Origin: Pseudobdellovibrionaceae bacterium
GTDB taxonomy: Bacteria > Bdellovibrionota > Bdellovibrionia > Bdellovibrionales > UBA1609
Direction: 5' to 3'
DNA length: 64,000 nt
Assembly: GCA_023898385.1 (NCBI GenBank)
Contig: CP060220.1
Coordinates: 1,426,001-1,490,000, forward strand
Shown: piece by piece, positions 33,582 through 42,507 of the stretch
How positions within the stretch are numbered: the stretch's first letter is position 1
How the letters are laid out: each line of letters begins with the position of its first letter
Notes under the pieces: model-generated
Databases searched by the model: none
Seen by the model: the letters and a program-made list of their open reading frames with translations, nothing else
What the model was told of the DNA's origin: nothing
Position numbers and translations under genes: made by a program

Positions 33582-34154
33582 TTAAAAAGTGTATGAAATG
33601 GCTGCCAAGCCGCTAACGCCACCCACAAAGTAGAGAGCTGTGGACAGATTTTCATCATCCGTCTGTGAAGCGTGATACAAGTTCAAGACTGATATCAGGC
33701 CATAAGACAAAACTTTGATCCACTTTGCTTTTTCTACCTGGTCATGATCAACGCGATAATAGCTCAACGCCAGGTCATGGCGTTGCTCGGGGCTCAGACT
33801 CGGCACCCCGCTCACCACATCATAAAACCGTCTGTGGCGCCCACCGATATTGTACAAATAGGCCCCATAACCGATACCTGCGATCCCAAGACTCTGAGTC
33901 AATGACAAGGCAAACTGTGATGCATTGTCGTCAGCCTCGCGATAGCCCACGCCACCAGCAATAAGCACCAGGGCGCCACTAATCATGTAGGCCAGCCCGT
34001 ATTTTTCTTCTTCAGACGTATTGAATTCGGCCTGTATCCGAAATTTTTCCCAAGGTTGAGGGTCGCTCGGCTGAAGATCTAACGCGTGCGACACGATCGA
34101 CGACATCAACGTCACCATAAGAATTCCTGCTTTTAATACTTTCTTAAAATACAA
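33582..34154 (-). CDS. Exported membrane-associated protein, unknown function
   Basis: Not recognised. Choosing TTG 34154, which has GGAG at 7 nt, gives about 190 residues with a signal peptide (VLKAGILMVTLMSSIVSHA). Several hydrophobic segments follow: YMISGALVLIAGGVGY, SLGIAGIGYGAYLYNIG and YFVGGVSGLAAISYTF. The start overlaps the upstream barrel gene by 11 bp, so it is the last gene of a three-gene operon with that barrel and the TPR lipoprotein. Confidence 0.55.
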   Translation of the reverse strand: MYFKKVLKAGILMVTLMSSIVSHALDLQPSDPQPWEKFRIQAEFNTSEEEKYGLAYMISGALVLIAGGVGYREADDNASQFALSLTQSLGIAGIGYGAYLYNIGGRHRRFYDVVSGVPSLSPEQRHDLALSYYRVDHDQVEKAKWIKVLSYGLISVLNLYHASQTDDENLSTALYFVGGVSGLAAISYTF

Positions 34155-35202
34155 GTGCAAACTCCGAATACAAAGCATCATCTTCAAGTTTAAACCCGCC
34201 AAATTTTTCCCACTTCTCACGTTTATACAACAATCCCACCTTCAACTTATCAAAACTGGTCGTCACACCCAAGGATAGGTCTCGATCACTCCAGCCCCAC
34301 TGCGCTCCCATCAGACCCAATTCATAGGTGCCGCCCAGTCTCCACATTTCATTTAAAGTTTTGGAGTCCCGGTTGGCTCGGAATACCACGCCCAGACTCA
34401 ACTGTCCCAGCTCCAGAGGCGGAACGACACTAAAGCCCAAATCAAACTGCGGACTGAAACTGACCTCATCGTAATCTTTATCAGCAGTCCCCCAATTCGT
34501 CATCAAGGCTGAAAAATAGGAGTCCCAACCTTCTGAAAGCTTATACACAATTCCCGGCTCAAAATATAAGGCCTGTTGTTTTTTTACGTTAAGTATTGTT
34601 TCGCTACTTGCCAATTCATCGTAAAGCGAAAACTCGTCATCCACAAATTCACGGTGGACATAGCGCAACTGAACTCCCCAAAAAAAGTCTCGATCAAAAG
34701 CTCCGCCAACCTGCCCCGACAAGGATCGCTCTTGCATAGCGTGCACGGACAATATGGGATGATAGGGGTTACGCAGCTGAGAATGATAAGTCACATGATA
34801 GGGCACAAAGGCACCGGCAAAATGTTTTGACCGAAACGCAAGTCCTATCCCGCCCTGGGCCCGCAAAAGTTCACCCTGATCAAATAGAGTTTCTATAAAG
34901 TCGAGACTCTTTTCTTCCTTTAATAAATCCCTGATTTTCTTTACCTCATCGTAGGCGTTTCCCACATAAATATTGGCTTCGCTAAAGCTTTGCGGGGCCA
35001 CTGTTAGCATGGCTGGGTTACAGGGCATGGCCGAGTTCTTCACCGGAAAAACACTACACAAACTCTGAAGACCCAGCTGAACGGTGTTCAGTGTCATTCC
35101 ATTTGAATAGTAATCGGGCCAAAGAGAATTGACTGAAGCTAACGCCGGCAACCCGCAAAAGAAGATGATCACTCCCGCAACCACTCGGTTTGCTAAATGC
35201 AT
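34144..35202 (-). CDS. Outer-membrane beta-barrel protein
   Basis: The 352-residue product has a signal peptide (VVAGVIIFFCGLPALA). After it comes the pattern LQSLCSVFPVKNSAMPCNPAML, giving two cysteines, and then many alternating strands (GGIGLAFRSKHFAGAFVPYHVTY, FFWGVQLRYVHREF, LGLMGAQWGWSDRDLSLGVT). It ends in SEFALVF with the terminal Phe expected for barrel insertion. The arrangement resembles TraF/OmpP1-like porins. It overlaps the upstream lipoprotein gene by 10 bp. The cargo is unknown. Confidence 0.7.
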   Translation of the reverse strand: MHLANRVVAGVIIFFCGLPALASVNSLWPDYYSNGMTLNTVQLGLQSLCSVFPVKNSAMPCNPAMLTVAPQSFSEANIYVGNAYDEVKKIRDLLKEEKSLDFIETLFDQGELLRAQGGIGLAFRSKHFAGAFVPYHVTYHSQLRNPYHPILSVHAMQERSLSGQVGGAFDRDFFWGVQLRYVHREFVDDEFSLYDELASSETILNVKKQQALYFEPGIVYKLSEGWDSYFSALMTNWGTADKDYDEVSFSPQFDLGFSVVPPLELGQLSLGVVFRANRDSKTLNEMWRLGGTYELGLMGAQWGWSDRDLSLGVTTSFDKLKVGLLYKREKWEKFGGFKLEDDALYSEFALVF

Positions 35203-36044
35203 CGTGCCCCCTCAGGTAACACGGCCTCGATCAAAACCAACATTTCTAGAGGAACCTCAGAACGCAAGGTGTGACGATCCTGCTGATTGAACCCTTCGCC
35301 AATTTGATGAAGGGCCCGCTGAACCCGAACAAACTCATCACTCCTTCGAGGCAAACCATTTTTTAGATCCTCAACAAATTCTTCAAGATCAACCACTAAA
35401 TCTCTAAATCCACCTTGAAGATGGCTCACCTCAACATCTGAACAATCGTGAATAACCTCAAAATATTTTCTTTGATCCCAATTGTATTTCAAAAGCACTA
35501 TCCGAAGCACAGCACGAAACAAAGACATCCCACGATCCACGTCTGGGGATTGGTTAAGAGTTTCAATGGCCATTTCCACAGAACTGGCCTGATGGCCATC
35601 AATGGCTGGCACTTGTTCTATACTGCGTATGACTCGGTCAAAAACATAAATGCCGCGATTGTAGGCCATCATCAATGCGGCCAAACGCTTGCCATCCTCG
35701 CCGCCTTGTCGTTGTAGATAGTGGGCAGGTGCCGAATACCGCTCGAATATTTCTCTATCACTGTCGGTTTCTTCTAACGTTCGAGCCAACCCCATAAACT
35801 TATCAAAAGAAAGTCCCGCTTTCGCCAGGTACGAAGATGCCAACGCCATTCGCCCCTCGCGATTATACGGATTGGTCGCAATCAGCTCTTCTAAAATCAA
35901 AGTGGCTTCATCGGGTTGGTTATGTTGCATGTGCAAATAGGCCTGCCCAAGCTGGTGCTCTTCCCACCCGACCGTAGGTGAGTCGCTTGAGCATCCACTC
36001 AACCACACCGTCAAAATTCCAAGTGCTATGATCGCCTTCACCAC
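35193..36044 (-). CDS. TPR-type lipoprotein, first gene of the barrel operon
   Basis: The 283-residue product has a lipobox WLSGCSSD (Cys about residue 18). A TPR-like pair of helices follows (GQAYLHMQHNQPDEATLILEEL and NREGRMALASSYLAKAGLSF), then a long helical region. It probably works at the inner face of the outer membrane with the barrel encoded next. No catalytic motif is seen. Likely co-transcribed with the two following genes through overlaps. Confidence 0.7.
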   Translation of the reverse strand: MVKAIIALGILTVWLSGCSSDSPTVGWEEHQLGQAYLHMQHNQPDEATLILEELIATNPYNREGRMALASSYLAKAGLSFDKFMGLARTLEETDSDREIFERYSAPAHYLQRQGGEDGKRLAALMMAYNRGIYVFDRVIRSIEQVPAIDGHQASSVEMAIETLNQSPDVDRGMSLFRAVLRIVLLKYNWDQRKYFEVIHDCSDVEVSHLQGGFRDLVVDLEEFVEDLKNGLPRRSDEFVRVQRALHQIGEGFNQQDRHTLRSEVPLEMLVLIEAVLPEGARCI

Positions 36045-36089
36045 ACGTCCTATTTTTTTATAAATTTGATAATATTCCTCGGCTCAGCG

Positions 36090-36233
36090 ATGCAATTCAT
36101 AGGCCGTCAGTTCAGTGAAAAAGCGGGCTTTGCCAAGGCGGAACTGTCTAGTCTTTTGACATCTCAGTCGTATTTACAAGGCCATCTTCACCCACTTGAC
36201 CTCTCCTCTGCCAACCAAGAAGATGCGGCTTAA
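36090..36233 (+). CDS. Candidate 47-residue ORF
   Basis: ATG 36090 to TAA 36231-36233 gives a peptide beginning MQFIGRQFSEKAGFAKAE with protein-like codon use. It sits between divergent genes. A GATAAT at 36067-36072 could be a -10, but no Shine-Dalgarno site is visible. Unknown product. Confidence 0.3.
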   Translation: MQFIGRQFSEKAGFAKAELSSLLTSQSYLQGHLHPLDLSSANQEDAA

Positions 36234-36260
36234 GAGTTTTGAACAAAGAGGTCCATTCCC

Positions 36261-37214
36261 ATGAAAAATATTTTGGTTATTCTATTCATCGCTACTGGTT
36301 CAATACAGGCCTTTGCTCTCTCGGGGGTGAAAGACCTGTTCGCAACTGACACCAGTTTATTACTAATCATGGAGCAGCTCAAAATACCCTTGCGCCCCGA
36401 GTGGCGCGCCGATGGCCCCACAACAGTGCCTGACAAAAATCCCGGTCGAATTGTTCAAAAATACACTCTCTATCCAGAAAATTTAGGCGCGGTGAACTTG
36501 GCCATCTCATTTCCTCAGTCCTATCTAGCTGACCAAGATCAAAGGTATCCGGTATTGATATTGCTTGGGGGTATGCAAACCGGACATGAAATTATTGATC
36601 TCATACATACACCCGGAAACAATGTGATCGTTGGCTTTGAATATCCCATTGCCCTACCCGACACCCCTAAGCAGGCCCAAAGCTCCCTTCGCCGGGCACT
36701 TACAACTCCAATTAATATTTCTATGTTGATCAATTGGGTTTACGAGCAAACCTGGGTCGATCGACGTCGAATCAATGTTATGGGCGTAAGCTTTGGGGCA
36801 TTTATGCTGCCCATGAGCTTGAGATTTTCGCAGCTCACTGGCGTCTATCCGCGAACAGCCGTATTGGCCTATGGAGGTGCAGACCTTCGCCACTTTGCCG
36901 AAACAAGTCTCAACAATGATTGGAGCCAAAAGGATCGCGACAGTTTCGTGGATATACTCAGTATTATTACAGATGTGTACGATCCACGCACTCATCTGCC
37001 ACAAGTTCGCGACACTCACTTTCTGGTAGTTAACGGCACCCAAGACGACGTGATTCCTACGGCGTCAATCAATGAACTGAATGAAATTGTTCCTAACCCC
37101 AAAGATGTGCTGGAAATCCCGGGCCCTCACATAGGGACAGATCGGCCCGAAATAGTTCAGGCCCTAGTCACCACAGTGTACGAGTGGCTCGTCAGCCAAG
37201 GCGCCATAAATTAA
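36261..37214 (+). CDS. Secreted alpha/beta hydrolase (esterase-like)
   Basis: The 317-residue product has a signal peptide (ILVILFIATGSIQAFA) and a hydrolase fold. The nucleophile elbow is GVSFGAFMLP (G-x-S-x-G, Ser about residue 176), the acid is likely Asp in NGTQDDVIPT, and the His is likely in PGPHIGTD. YPVLILLGGMQTGHE gives the oxyanion-hole strand. Periplasmic or secreted esterase/lipase activity is inferred from the family; the substrate is not known. It ends just before a bidirectional terminator. Confidence 0.78.
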   Translation: MKNILVILFIATGSIQAFALSGVKDLFATDTSLLLIMEQLKIPLRPEWRADGPTTVPDKNPGRIVQKYTLYPENLGAVNLAISFPQSYLADQDQRYPVLILLGGMQTGHEIIDLIHTPGNNVIVGFEYPIALPDTPKQAQSSLRRALTTPINISMLINWVYEQTWVDRRRINVMGVSFGAFMLPMSLRFSQLTGVYPRTAVLAYGGADLRHFAETSLNNDWSQKDRDSFVDILSIITDVYDPRTHLPQVRDTHFLVVNGTQDDVIPTASINELNEIVPNPKDVLEIPGPHIGTDRPEIVQALVTTVYEWLVSQGAIN

Positions 37215-37223
37215 ATAGGCACC

Positions 37224-37254
37224 CCCGAAAAAGGTATCCCTTTCTTTTTTCGGG
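37224..37254. terminator. Bidirectional terminator between convergent genes
   Basis: CCCGAAAAA pairs with TTTTTCGGG around an inner AAAGG/CCTTT. A-runs and T-runs on both sides allow termination in both directions, 10 bp from each stop codon. Confidence 0.65.
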
Positions 37255-37262
37255 ATCGCTTT

Positions 37263-38003
37263 TTAAAGCTTGGCTACTTTTAGGCGTTTTTGAATTTCCC
37301 GTAGTTCTTTTTCAAGGAAAAGTCCGCCCAGTTGGGATTTTCTTCTGAACGAGTGAATCTGTTTTTGCGCTTTAATAAACTCACCGTTGCCCATCAAAAC
37401 AACCACGTAGTCACGAACAAGGCCGGGATCTGGCTTTTTACCGGCGAGTTGCATTCCCCATTTAAAAAACTCTTCGGATCGCTTAACCTGGCCAGTGGTT
37501 GCTAATACGTTCGCATAAGAATGCACCATCTCAATATCGCGACCTTTAATCTTAAAATACTTCTCGAAGGTTTGAGTGGCTCCAACTAAGTTTTTGTTAC
37601 TTACTTGTATCTGGGCCAATTTCTCCAAAATACTCTTGTCTTCAACTAACTTTTGACTCAACTGAAAAAAGGCTTTTTCCACACACTGGGGTTTTTTGCG
37701 AGACTCGCAGATGGTCACTACACGATGCAAATCGGCTTTCGTGGCACTTCCTGTCCATTGCTTCATCTTTAGTGGAACAATCTCCGCACTGAAGTGATCC
37801 CATTCGGCCACATGTATGAGCGATGCCAGAACCAGCCCCGCAATCGCAACCACAACCGCAATAACGCCCTTTTTGGATTTTGTTTCTGCCCTCGACCGCT
37901 GCTCACTCTGCGTCCAACCACACTGGCAAACGATAGTCCCACCAAATTGGTGAGCTGATTCAAGACTTTCATTACAAGCGGGACACAATGTAGGCAGCAG
38001 CAT
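37263..38003 (-). CDS. Zinc-ribbon and TPR inner-membrane protein
   Basis: Not recognised by name. The 246-residue product begins with a zinc ribbon (CPAC and CQCGW, residues about 7-31), has one membrane helix (GVIAVVVAIAGLVLASLIHV) and ends in about 150 residues of TPR-like helices (ILEKLAQIQVSNKNLVGATQ, VHSYANVLATTGQVKRSEEFF). GAGGAG lies 7 nt before ATG 38003; the open frame runs back to 38150 without a better start. Probably a cytoplasmic metal site with a periplasmic scaffold; the role is unknown. Confidence 0.65.
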   Translation of the reverse strand: MLLPTLCPACNESLESAHQFGGTIVCQCGWTQSEQRSRAETKSKKGVIAVVVAIAGLVLASLIHVAEWDHFSAEIVPLKMKQWTGSATKADLHRVVTICESRKKPQCVEKAFFQLSQKLVEDKSILEKLAQIQVSNKNLVGATQTFEKYFKIKGRDIEMVHSYANVLATTGQVKRSEEFFKWGMQLAGKKPDPGLVRDYVVVLMGNGEFIKAQKQIHSFRRKSQLGGLFLEKELREIQKRLKVAKL

Positions 38004-38271
38004 GTTTTCACTCCTCTTTGGGGCCGTTAATTCCGAGCTCCCTTGGCCCGCTCCCCTAAAGGCATTTTCAGAGCATTTCTCATACCACCTGGACGGGGCC
38101 TCAGATCCCATAAACCGTTTAATTTTGTTTACAGTGTGAAAAATGCTCAAAAACTAGACAAAAATCGCGCGTCGACGCCCCTAAATCCTGGTTTTTGTTG
38201 CATCGTATCAAAGATATGATATCACCTGCCCCAACAGGTACGAACGCTTTTTATTTCCTAGGAGGAATCCC

Positions 38272-38736
38272 ATGAAAACAGCCGTGTTGGCATTGATCAT
38301 ATTAGGATCATCTTTTGCCATGGCAAACCCAGAATTGGACGGAGAAAGACTCACCACGAACCAGCAGGACATAGCTAAGCTTCGAGAAACTCTTCCCCAA
38401 GTTGTGATCACGCGAGAAACAAAAGATGGGAAAATTGAACTCATGACCTCTAAAGAGGGCATTGATATTGAAAACCAAGATCAAGCTGAAGCTTTTATTG
38501 CCGCCAACGAAGAGGCCTTTAAAGATGCGAGCGGTATGCAGAAACTCTCAAGCTATGACGAGCTCGACGTCGTCTCTGGCACCACGGGTTGGTATTTCTA
38601 TTTCTACATGAACCCTGGTTTTTACAACCCCTATGCTTGGGCCCCTGTCTACTATTCTTACAGCTACCCGTGTTACTATCAACCTTATTGGGGCGGCTGG
38701 TGGGGCGGTTACCGCTACACTTTCTGGTACTTCTAA
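38272..38736 (+). CDS. Small secreted protein with Tyr/Trp/Pro-rich tail
   Basis: Not recognised. The 154-residue product has a signal peptide (TAVLALIILGSSFAMA), a charged middle (LPQVVITRETKDGKIELM) and a C-terminal 50 residues dominated by aromatics, for example YFYFYMNPGFYNPY and YWGGWWGGYRYTFWYF. Such tails are uncommon outside sticky or structural surface proteins. GGAGG precedes the ATG by 6 nt and a strong terminator follows. Probably abundant; this is inferred from the good expression signals. Confidence 0.7.
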   Translation: MKTAVLALIILGSSFAMANPELDGERLTTNQQDIAKLRETLPQVVITRETKDGKIELMTSKEGIDIENQDQAEAFIAANEEAFKDASGMQKLSSYDELDVVSGTTGWYFYFYMNPGFYNPYAWAPVYYSYSYPCYYQPYWGGWWGGYRYTFWYF

Positions 38737-38750
38737 AAGTGAGTTGACCT

Positions 38751-38777
38751 AAAGGCCCTCGAGATGAAGGGCCTTTT
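38751..38777 (+). terminator. Strong intrinsic terminator
   Basis: AAAGGCCCT pairs with AGGGCCTTT across an 8-nt loop and ends in TTTT. It separates the Tyr-rich protein gene from the following protease gene. Confidence 0.8.
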
Positions 38778-38800
38778 CATTATCGAGGAGTCAAATTGCC

Positions 38801-40255
38801 ATGTTGTTAAAAGGGATCATTTTTTTGAGTTTGTTTTTCAGTCAGGTGGGCTACGCCGTGACCCCCATTGAAAATATCGATGCCATGATTTCGAACATGA
38901 ATTTCTCTCCTTACTACAAAGCGAGAAACAGCAAGAAAAAAACCGTTCGAGTGGCGGTTCTCGACAATGGCTTTACCGGATATGAAAATGAAGTTGGGCG
39001 ATCTTTGCCATCTAACACTCAGTACTGGCCAGGCCCCAAGCCCATTGAGCAAATGGAACAAGATCTAAACGCAAATCTTGATGAAACTCATGGACTGTAT
39101 ATGGCGCAAATCCTCAACGGTTTGCTGACCAGCGGCGGTCGGTACCTTGAGCTGGAACCTGAACTCCACTTAATGAATGCCCGAGGGTATACCAATTTTG
39201 CAGCTGCCATTGAAAAAACCATCGAGCTAGATGTCGATATAGTTATTTATTCTGTGGTTTGGGAATACGGCGGCAACGGCGATGGCCGGGGTTTTATCAA
39301 TGAAGCCGTCAGTCGCGCGACCGATGCGGGCATCATTTGGCTCAACATGGCTGGAAACTTTCGCAACTATATGTTTTCAGCCCCCGTTCGAACCGGTGAC
39401 AACGATTGGGTTCAGCTGCCCGGCCCCAACAACAGCGTTCGCTTTTTGTGCCTCAGAGGACATGGTCGATACTTCAATCAAGCTGAAGAAAAATTTGAAT
39501 ACCAATATGCCAATGAAAATGGAAACTGTAAGGTTCGCGTTGTTCTGAGCTGGAATGATTTTAAAGATGATGTGGAAAAGGGAACCGACAAGGATCTTGA
39601 CCTGGTCGTTATTAACGACATGTTTGAGTCTGATGGGACCTCCACCCTCACGCAAGTCGAAACCAAAGCCGAAGTCGCTCCTGGAAAATCACGATACCCA
39701 TTTGAGATTGTATCGGCTGTAGTTGAGCCTGGCGAGCATTTCATTCGAGTGAAAAACCGAAGCCGTAACTTTGACAGTGACGATGACTTTTTACGACTCA
39801 CAGTGAGTGGTGATTTTATCCATTTATCAGATAGAACGCCCAATGAAACCTTGCTTCCCCCAGCCGATCACCCCGATGTGATCACGGTAGGCGCATCTGA
39901 TTCTGCCAGAGGATCCGGGTCATACCAACATGATAAGCCTGACTTGTTTGTTGACTCATTCGTGGTAGTTCAAAAATCCAATGAGGGAATTGATAGGGAA
40001 GATTCAGATTCAGAAACTGGCGAAAACCGAGTGAACGTATTAGGTAATTTTCTTGAAGGTTACAATGAATATGAAGCCTATAAAGGCACCTCAAACTCAA
40101 CAGCCATGATGGGTGCGGCCGTGGCGGCGATGATGGCTTTTAAACCTGACATCAACAAAAAAGAAATTATTGGGTACTACGAAAGTGGACCTCGATATGC
40201 GAGGCCTGAAAAGCCACGCTCGTTTCGTCTGCCTGACCTAGAAGAGCTTCGTTAG
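38801..40255 (+). CDS. Atypical secreted S8-family serine protease
   Basis: The 484-residue product has a signal peptide (GIIFLSLFFSQVGYA). The triad can be traced but is divergent: Asp in VAVLDNGFTG, His in DETHGLYMAQIL (no HGTxVAG) and Ser in GTSNSTAMMGAAVAAMM (no GTSMAAP). A beta-rich insert with a P-domain-like look (VVLSWNDF...GEHFIRVKNRSRNFDSDDDFLRLTVSGD) lies between His and Ser. A propeptide is short or absent. GAGGAG precedes the ATG by 10 nt. Activity is likely but not certain. Confidence 0.8.
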   Translation: MLLKGIIFLSLFFSQVGYAVTPIENIDAMISNMNFSPYYKARNSKKKTVRVAVLDNGFTGYENEVGRSLPSNTQYWPGPKPIEQMEQDLNANLDETHGLYMAQILNGLLTSGGRYLELEPELHLMNARGYTNFAAAIEKTIELDVDIVIYSVVWEYGGNGDGRGFINEAVSRATDAGIIWLNMAGNFRNYMFSAPVRTGDNDWVQLPGPNNSVRFLCLRGHGRYFNQAEEKFEYQYANENGNCKVRVVLSWNDFKDDVEKGTDKDLDLVVINDMFESDGTSTLTQVETKAEVAPGKSRYPFEIVSAVVEPGEHFIRVKNRSRNFDSDDDFLRLTVSGDFIHLSDRTPNETLLPPADHPDVITVGASDSARGSGSYQHDKPDLFVDSFVVVQKSNEGIDREDSDSETGENRVNVLGNFLEGYNEYEAYKGTSNSTAMMGAAVAAMMAFKPDINKKEIIGYYESGPRYARPEKPRSFRLPDLEELR

Positions 40256-40288
40256 TCCCCAAAAGGTATCGGATTCCCTTTGGGGACT
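40254..40288. terminator. Bidirectional terminator overlapping both stop codons
   Basis: AGTCCCCAAAAGG pairs with CCCTTTGGGGACT, a 12- to 13-bp stem with a 9-nt loop. The stop codons of the two convergent genes lie at the two feet of the stem. Confidence 0.65.
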
Positions 40289-42092
40289 ACCTGTACCAAC
40301 GCACAAACCTTGGCGTATCGCCGGTTCCAGTTAGAGGTCCAGTGTCGCCTAGAATTTCAAATTGCGTATTGGCCCATCGAGTAAGAATCTGGGCGTCTGT
40401 TTTTGATTTCGGTGCTGCAATGGAGAATGGTAATCCTGAAAAGGGTACTTTTATTTTCACGGTCTCGTAACAATTCGCCGTTGCCGTAAAAGGCCGTGAC
40501 ATCCTGCAATCATCGTGTGGCCCTACGCTTTCGTGCCACTGACTCCATACCATGAATTTGACGGTAAACTCACTTCGGCCGGGATGGGCTTCCCAGACTT
40601 GGTTGACATGGACGTCGTCTTTGTCAAAGGAGCGGCTTGGTAAAGACAAGGCGGCCACTTCAGTGCTCGCATTGACCCCCACATCAGAGTCATGATTAAG
40701 AATAAAAGAACGCAGCACAGCTGCGGCCGTGGGCCAGCCATAGGCCACAGAAAAAGCACAGTGGCTCCCAGCGTCCAGGTTTAAAACCTGAAGGTTTCCA
40801 TTCCACCCGTCGAGTCTTTCTGCCAAATCTCCTGCATTAAACTTATTTTTTACAACCATGTCATCCTTGGCGCCCCAAACCAGTGTGGGAGTTCCCACTT
40901 GCTTTGCAAATCGTGTGAAATCGTTGAGTTGCCAAAAATCGTACAAGTCCGTCAGTGGTTTGTCTTTAAAAGGCCTTAGGTAATCGTCTTCATTCACAGT
41001 GGCCAGGTATCTTGTCGCCGCCTCACCAAGGAGGTCCGGAAATCGCTGAGGCTCCGGAGGTTCACCTGAAAAGAAATCCGCCAATTCGGGTACTTGAGGT
41101 AAAACAGATTGCACATTTCGCCACGTCACCAGCGAAGCCAAGTAGCCAAAGTATTTCCAACCGTAGAGGCTCTCAATTGTGGGTTTTATGTTGACCGCAG
41201 GACAGTAGGCCACCGCACTATCAAAGACTTTCTTTCCGTGCTCCAATCTATTGTGGTCATTGTAGAGAGCCGCAAAAAGGGACGCATTGCCGCCCAAACT
41301 GATTCCCATTGAATGCACAGACGATATACTATTTCTAAACGGAGCCTTTTCTCTCGCCCATTTTCCAACGGCCATAATTTCATGGCCCTCAAAAAAACCA
41401 CCAAATACGATGCGATGATTGTCTCTCACACTGTTGGTACCGGTATTGTTACCTAAGATAATGACATTAAAGGGGCTCTCATCAAACAAGTGCATCATTA
41501 TTGTTTTAATTGAAGTCGATGGGCTCCCATCGCAAAAAAGGCCACACTTCACAATGACGAGCGGGCGGCGTTCTGCCCCTGGCTTCAACCCTACTATTCC
41601 GTATGACACATCTCCGTTTTCAAAATAAACTCGAAGAGCATGTACCTGGGGATTTTCAAAAATATCGTATTCGACGCGAGAAAATTCTAGAAGAGTGAAC
41701 AACCCTTTATACCCTTTTCGATTGAGCCATCGACCGCATTTGCTGAAATACTTTTGTCGAATTTTGTTGGCGACAACCTCTGATGGCAACTTACGGCGAA
41801 GCTCAGATTCAAGGGTTTTGGGATGGCATTCCAGGGGCACGGGCATATCAAACGCAGCATTCGGGTATTTCACTAGAAACTCTCCCGAAAGGTTCTCTTC
41901 GTGATCGACCTTACTTGCTTCTGAGAGGCTGGCTGTCTTGAATCCTAGAGCCTCAACAAATCCAACTCCGCTTGTAGAAAGGGTGCCCATTTCCACCCGT
42001 TCAACAACCAGAGGATTAGCTAAAATAGTATGTGACCACAAAAAACAACCTATGAATGCAGAAATCAGATGCCAGAATTTTGCCAACTGCAT
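40287..42092 (-). CDS. Secreted alpha/beta hydrolase, large form
   Basis: The 601-residue product has a signal peptide (FWHLISAFIGCFLWSHTILA). The hydrolase core lies at about residues 180-440: GxSxG in VHSMGISLGGNASLFAA, acid in LVWGAKDDMVV, His in LDAGSHCAFSVAYGW. The oxyanion strand RRPLVIVKCGLFCDGSP resembles YheT-like esterases. The N-terminal 180 and C-terminal 150 residues are unassigned; the latter may be beta-rich. It stands alone. Upstream lies the 71-nt hairpin. Confidence 0.72.
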   Translation of the reverse strand: MQLAKFWHLISAFIGCFLWSHTILANPLVVERVEMGTLSTSGVGFVEALGFKTASLSEASKVDHEENLSGEFLVKYPNAAFDMPVPLECHPKTLESELRRKLPSEVVANKIRQKYFSKCGRWLNRKGYKGLFTLLEFSRVEYDIFENPQVHALRVYFENGDVSYGIVGLKPGAERRPLVIVKCGLFCDGSPSTSIKTIMMHLFDESPFNVIILGNNTGTNSVRDNHRIVFGGFFEGHEIMAVGKWAREKAPFRNSISSVHSMGISLGGNASLFAALYNDHNRLEHGKKVFDSAVAYCPAVNIKPTIESLYGWKYFGYLASLVTWRNVQSVLPQVPELADFFSGEPPEPQRFPDLLGEAATRYLATVNEDDYLRPFKDKPLTDLYDFWQLNDFTRFAKQVGTPTLVWGAKDDMVVKNKFNAGDLAERLDGWNGNLQVLNLDAGSHCAFSVAYGWPTAAAVLRSFILNHDSDVGVNASTEVAALSLPSRSFDKDDVHVNQVWEAHPGRSEFTVKFMVWSQWHESVGPHDDCRMSRPFTATANCYETVKIKVPFSGLPFSIAAPKSKTDAQILTRWANTQFEILGDTGPLTGTGDTPRFVRWYR

Positions 42093-42279
42093 GGTGCCTC
42101 CTTTTGTCGCGATCTCTTGGCCTCAACAGAAGTAAATAAAACAAGGCCAAAGACTTTTTCGACAAAAGCAAGGCTCGACTAAACGGGAGGTTAAGAAATC
42201 TGTAGCTTAGTCGAGTTAATTAGAGTTTTTTTGAACTAAACTGGAGTCGCCTGAAAGCAACAGCCATTTTGCTGATTTA

Positions 42280-42350
42280 TTACTGGGGGCACGAATTAGT
42301 TAGGCGGTGTCGCGAAAGCGACCCGCCTAACTAATTCGTGCCCCCAGTAA
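42280..42350. repeat. 71-nt near-perfect hairpin
   Basis: Arms 42280-42307 and 42323-42350 are perfect 28-bp inverted copies; inside, GTCGC-GAAA-GCGAC adds 5 bp with a GNRA-type loop and one unpaired T. Two further base pairs extend outward. There is no T-run, so it is not a simple terminator. It lies between two minus-strand genes. It may be a REP-like element or an RNA processing/stability hairpin. The rest of 42093-42279 shows nothing. Confidence 0.85.
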
Positions 42351-42377
42351 TAGGTCTAGAAAATTATTCCGTCGAAT

Positions 42378-42500
42378 CTAGCGCAAACGAAATTGGCGGA
42401 CACCAATGGGAATAACAGGTCGAGTTCGCATTCTATTTCTACCTGCTGAAGAGGGCGCAATGCTAACCACCAACAGTGAATTGTTTCTAGTAATCATCAT
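42378..42500 (-). CDS. Candidate 40-residue basic ORF
   Basis: ATG 42500, 8 bp after the stop of the SH3/barrel gene, opens a frame of 40 codons ending TAG at 42378. The product begins MMITRNNSLLVVSIAPSS and has an arginine-rich end. No ribosome site is visible and the plus strand also has an open frame, so this is only a candidate. Confidence 0.2.
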   Translation of the reverse strand: MMITRNNSLLVVSIAPSSAGRNRMRTRPVIPIGVRQFRLR

Positions 42501-42507
42501 ATTCAGG

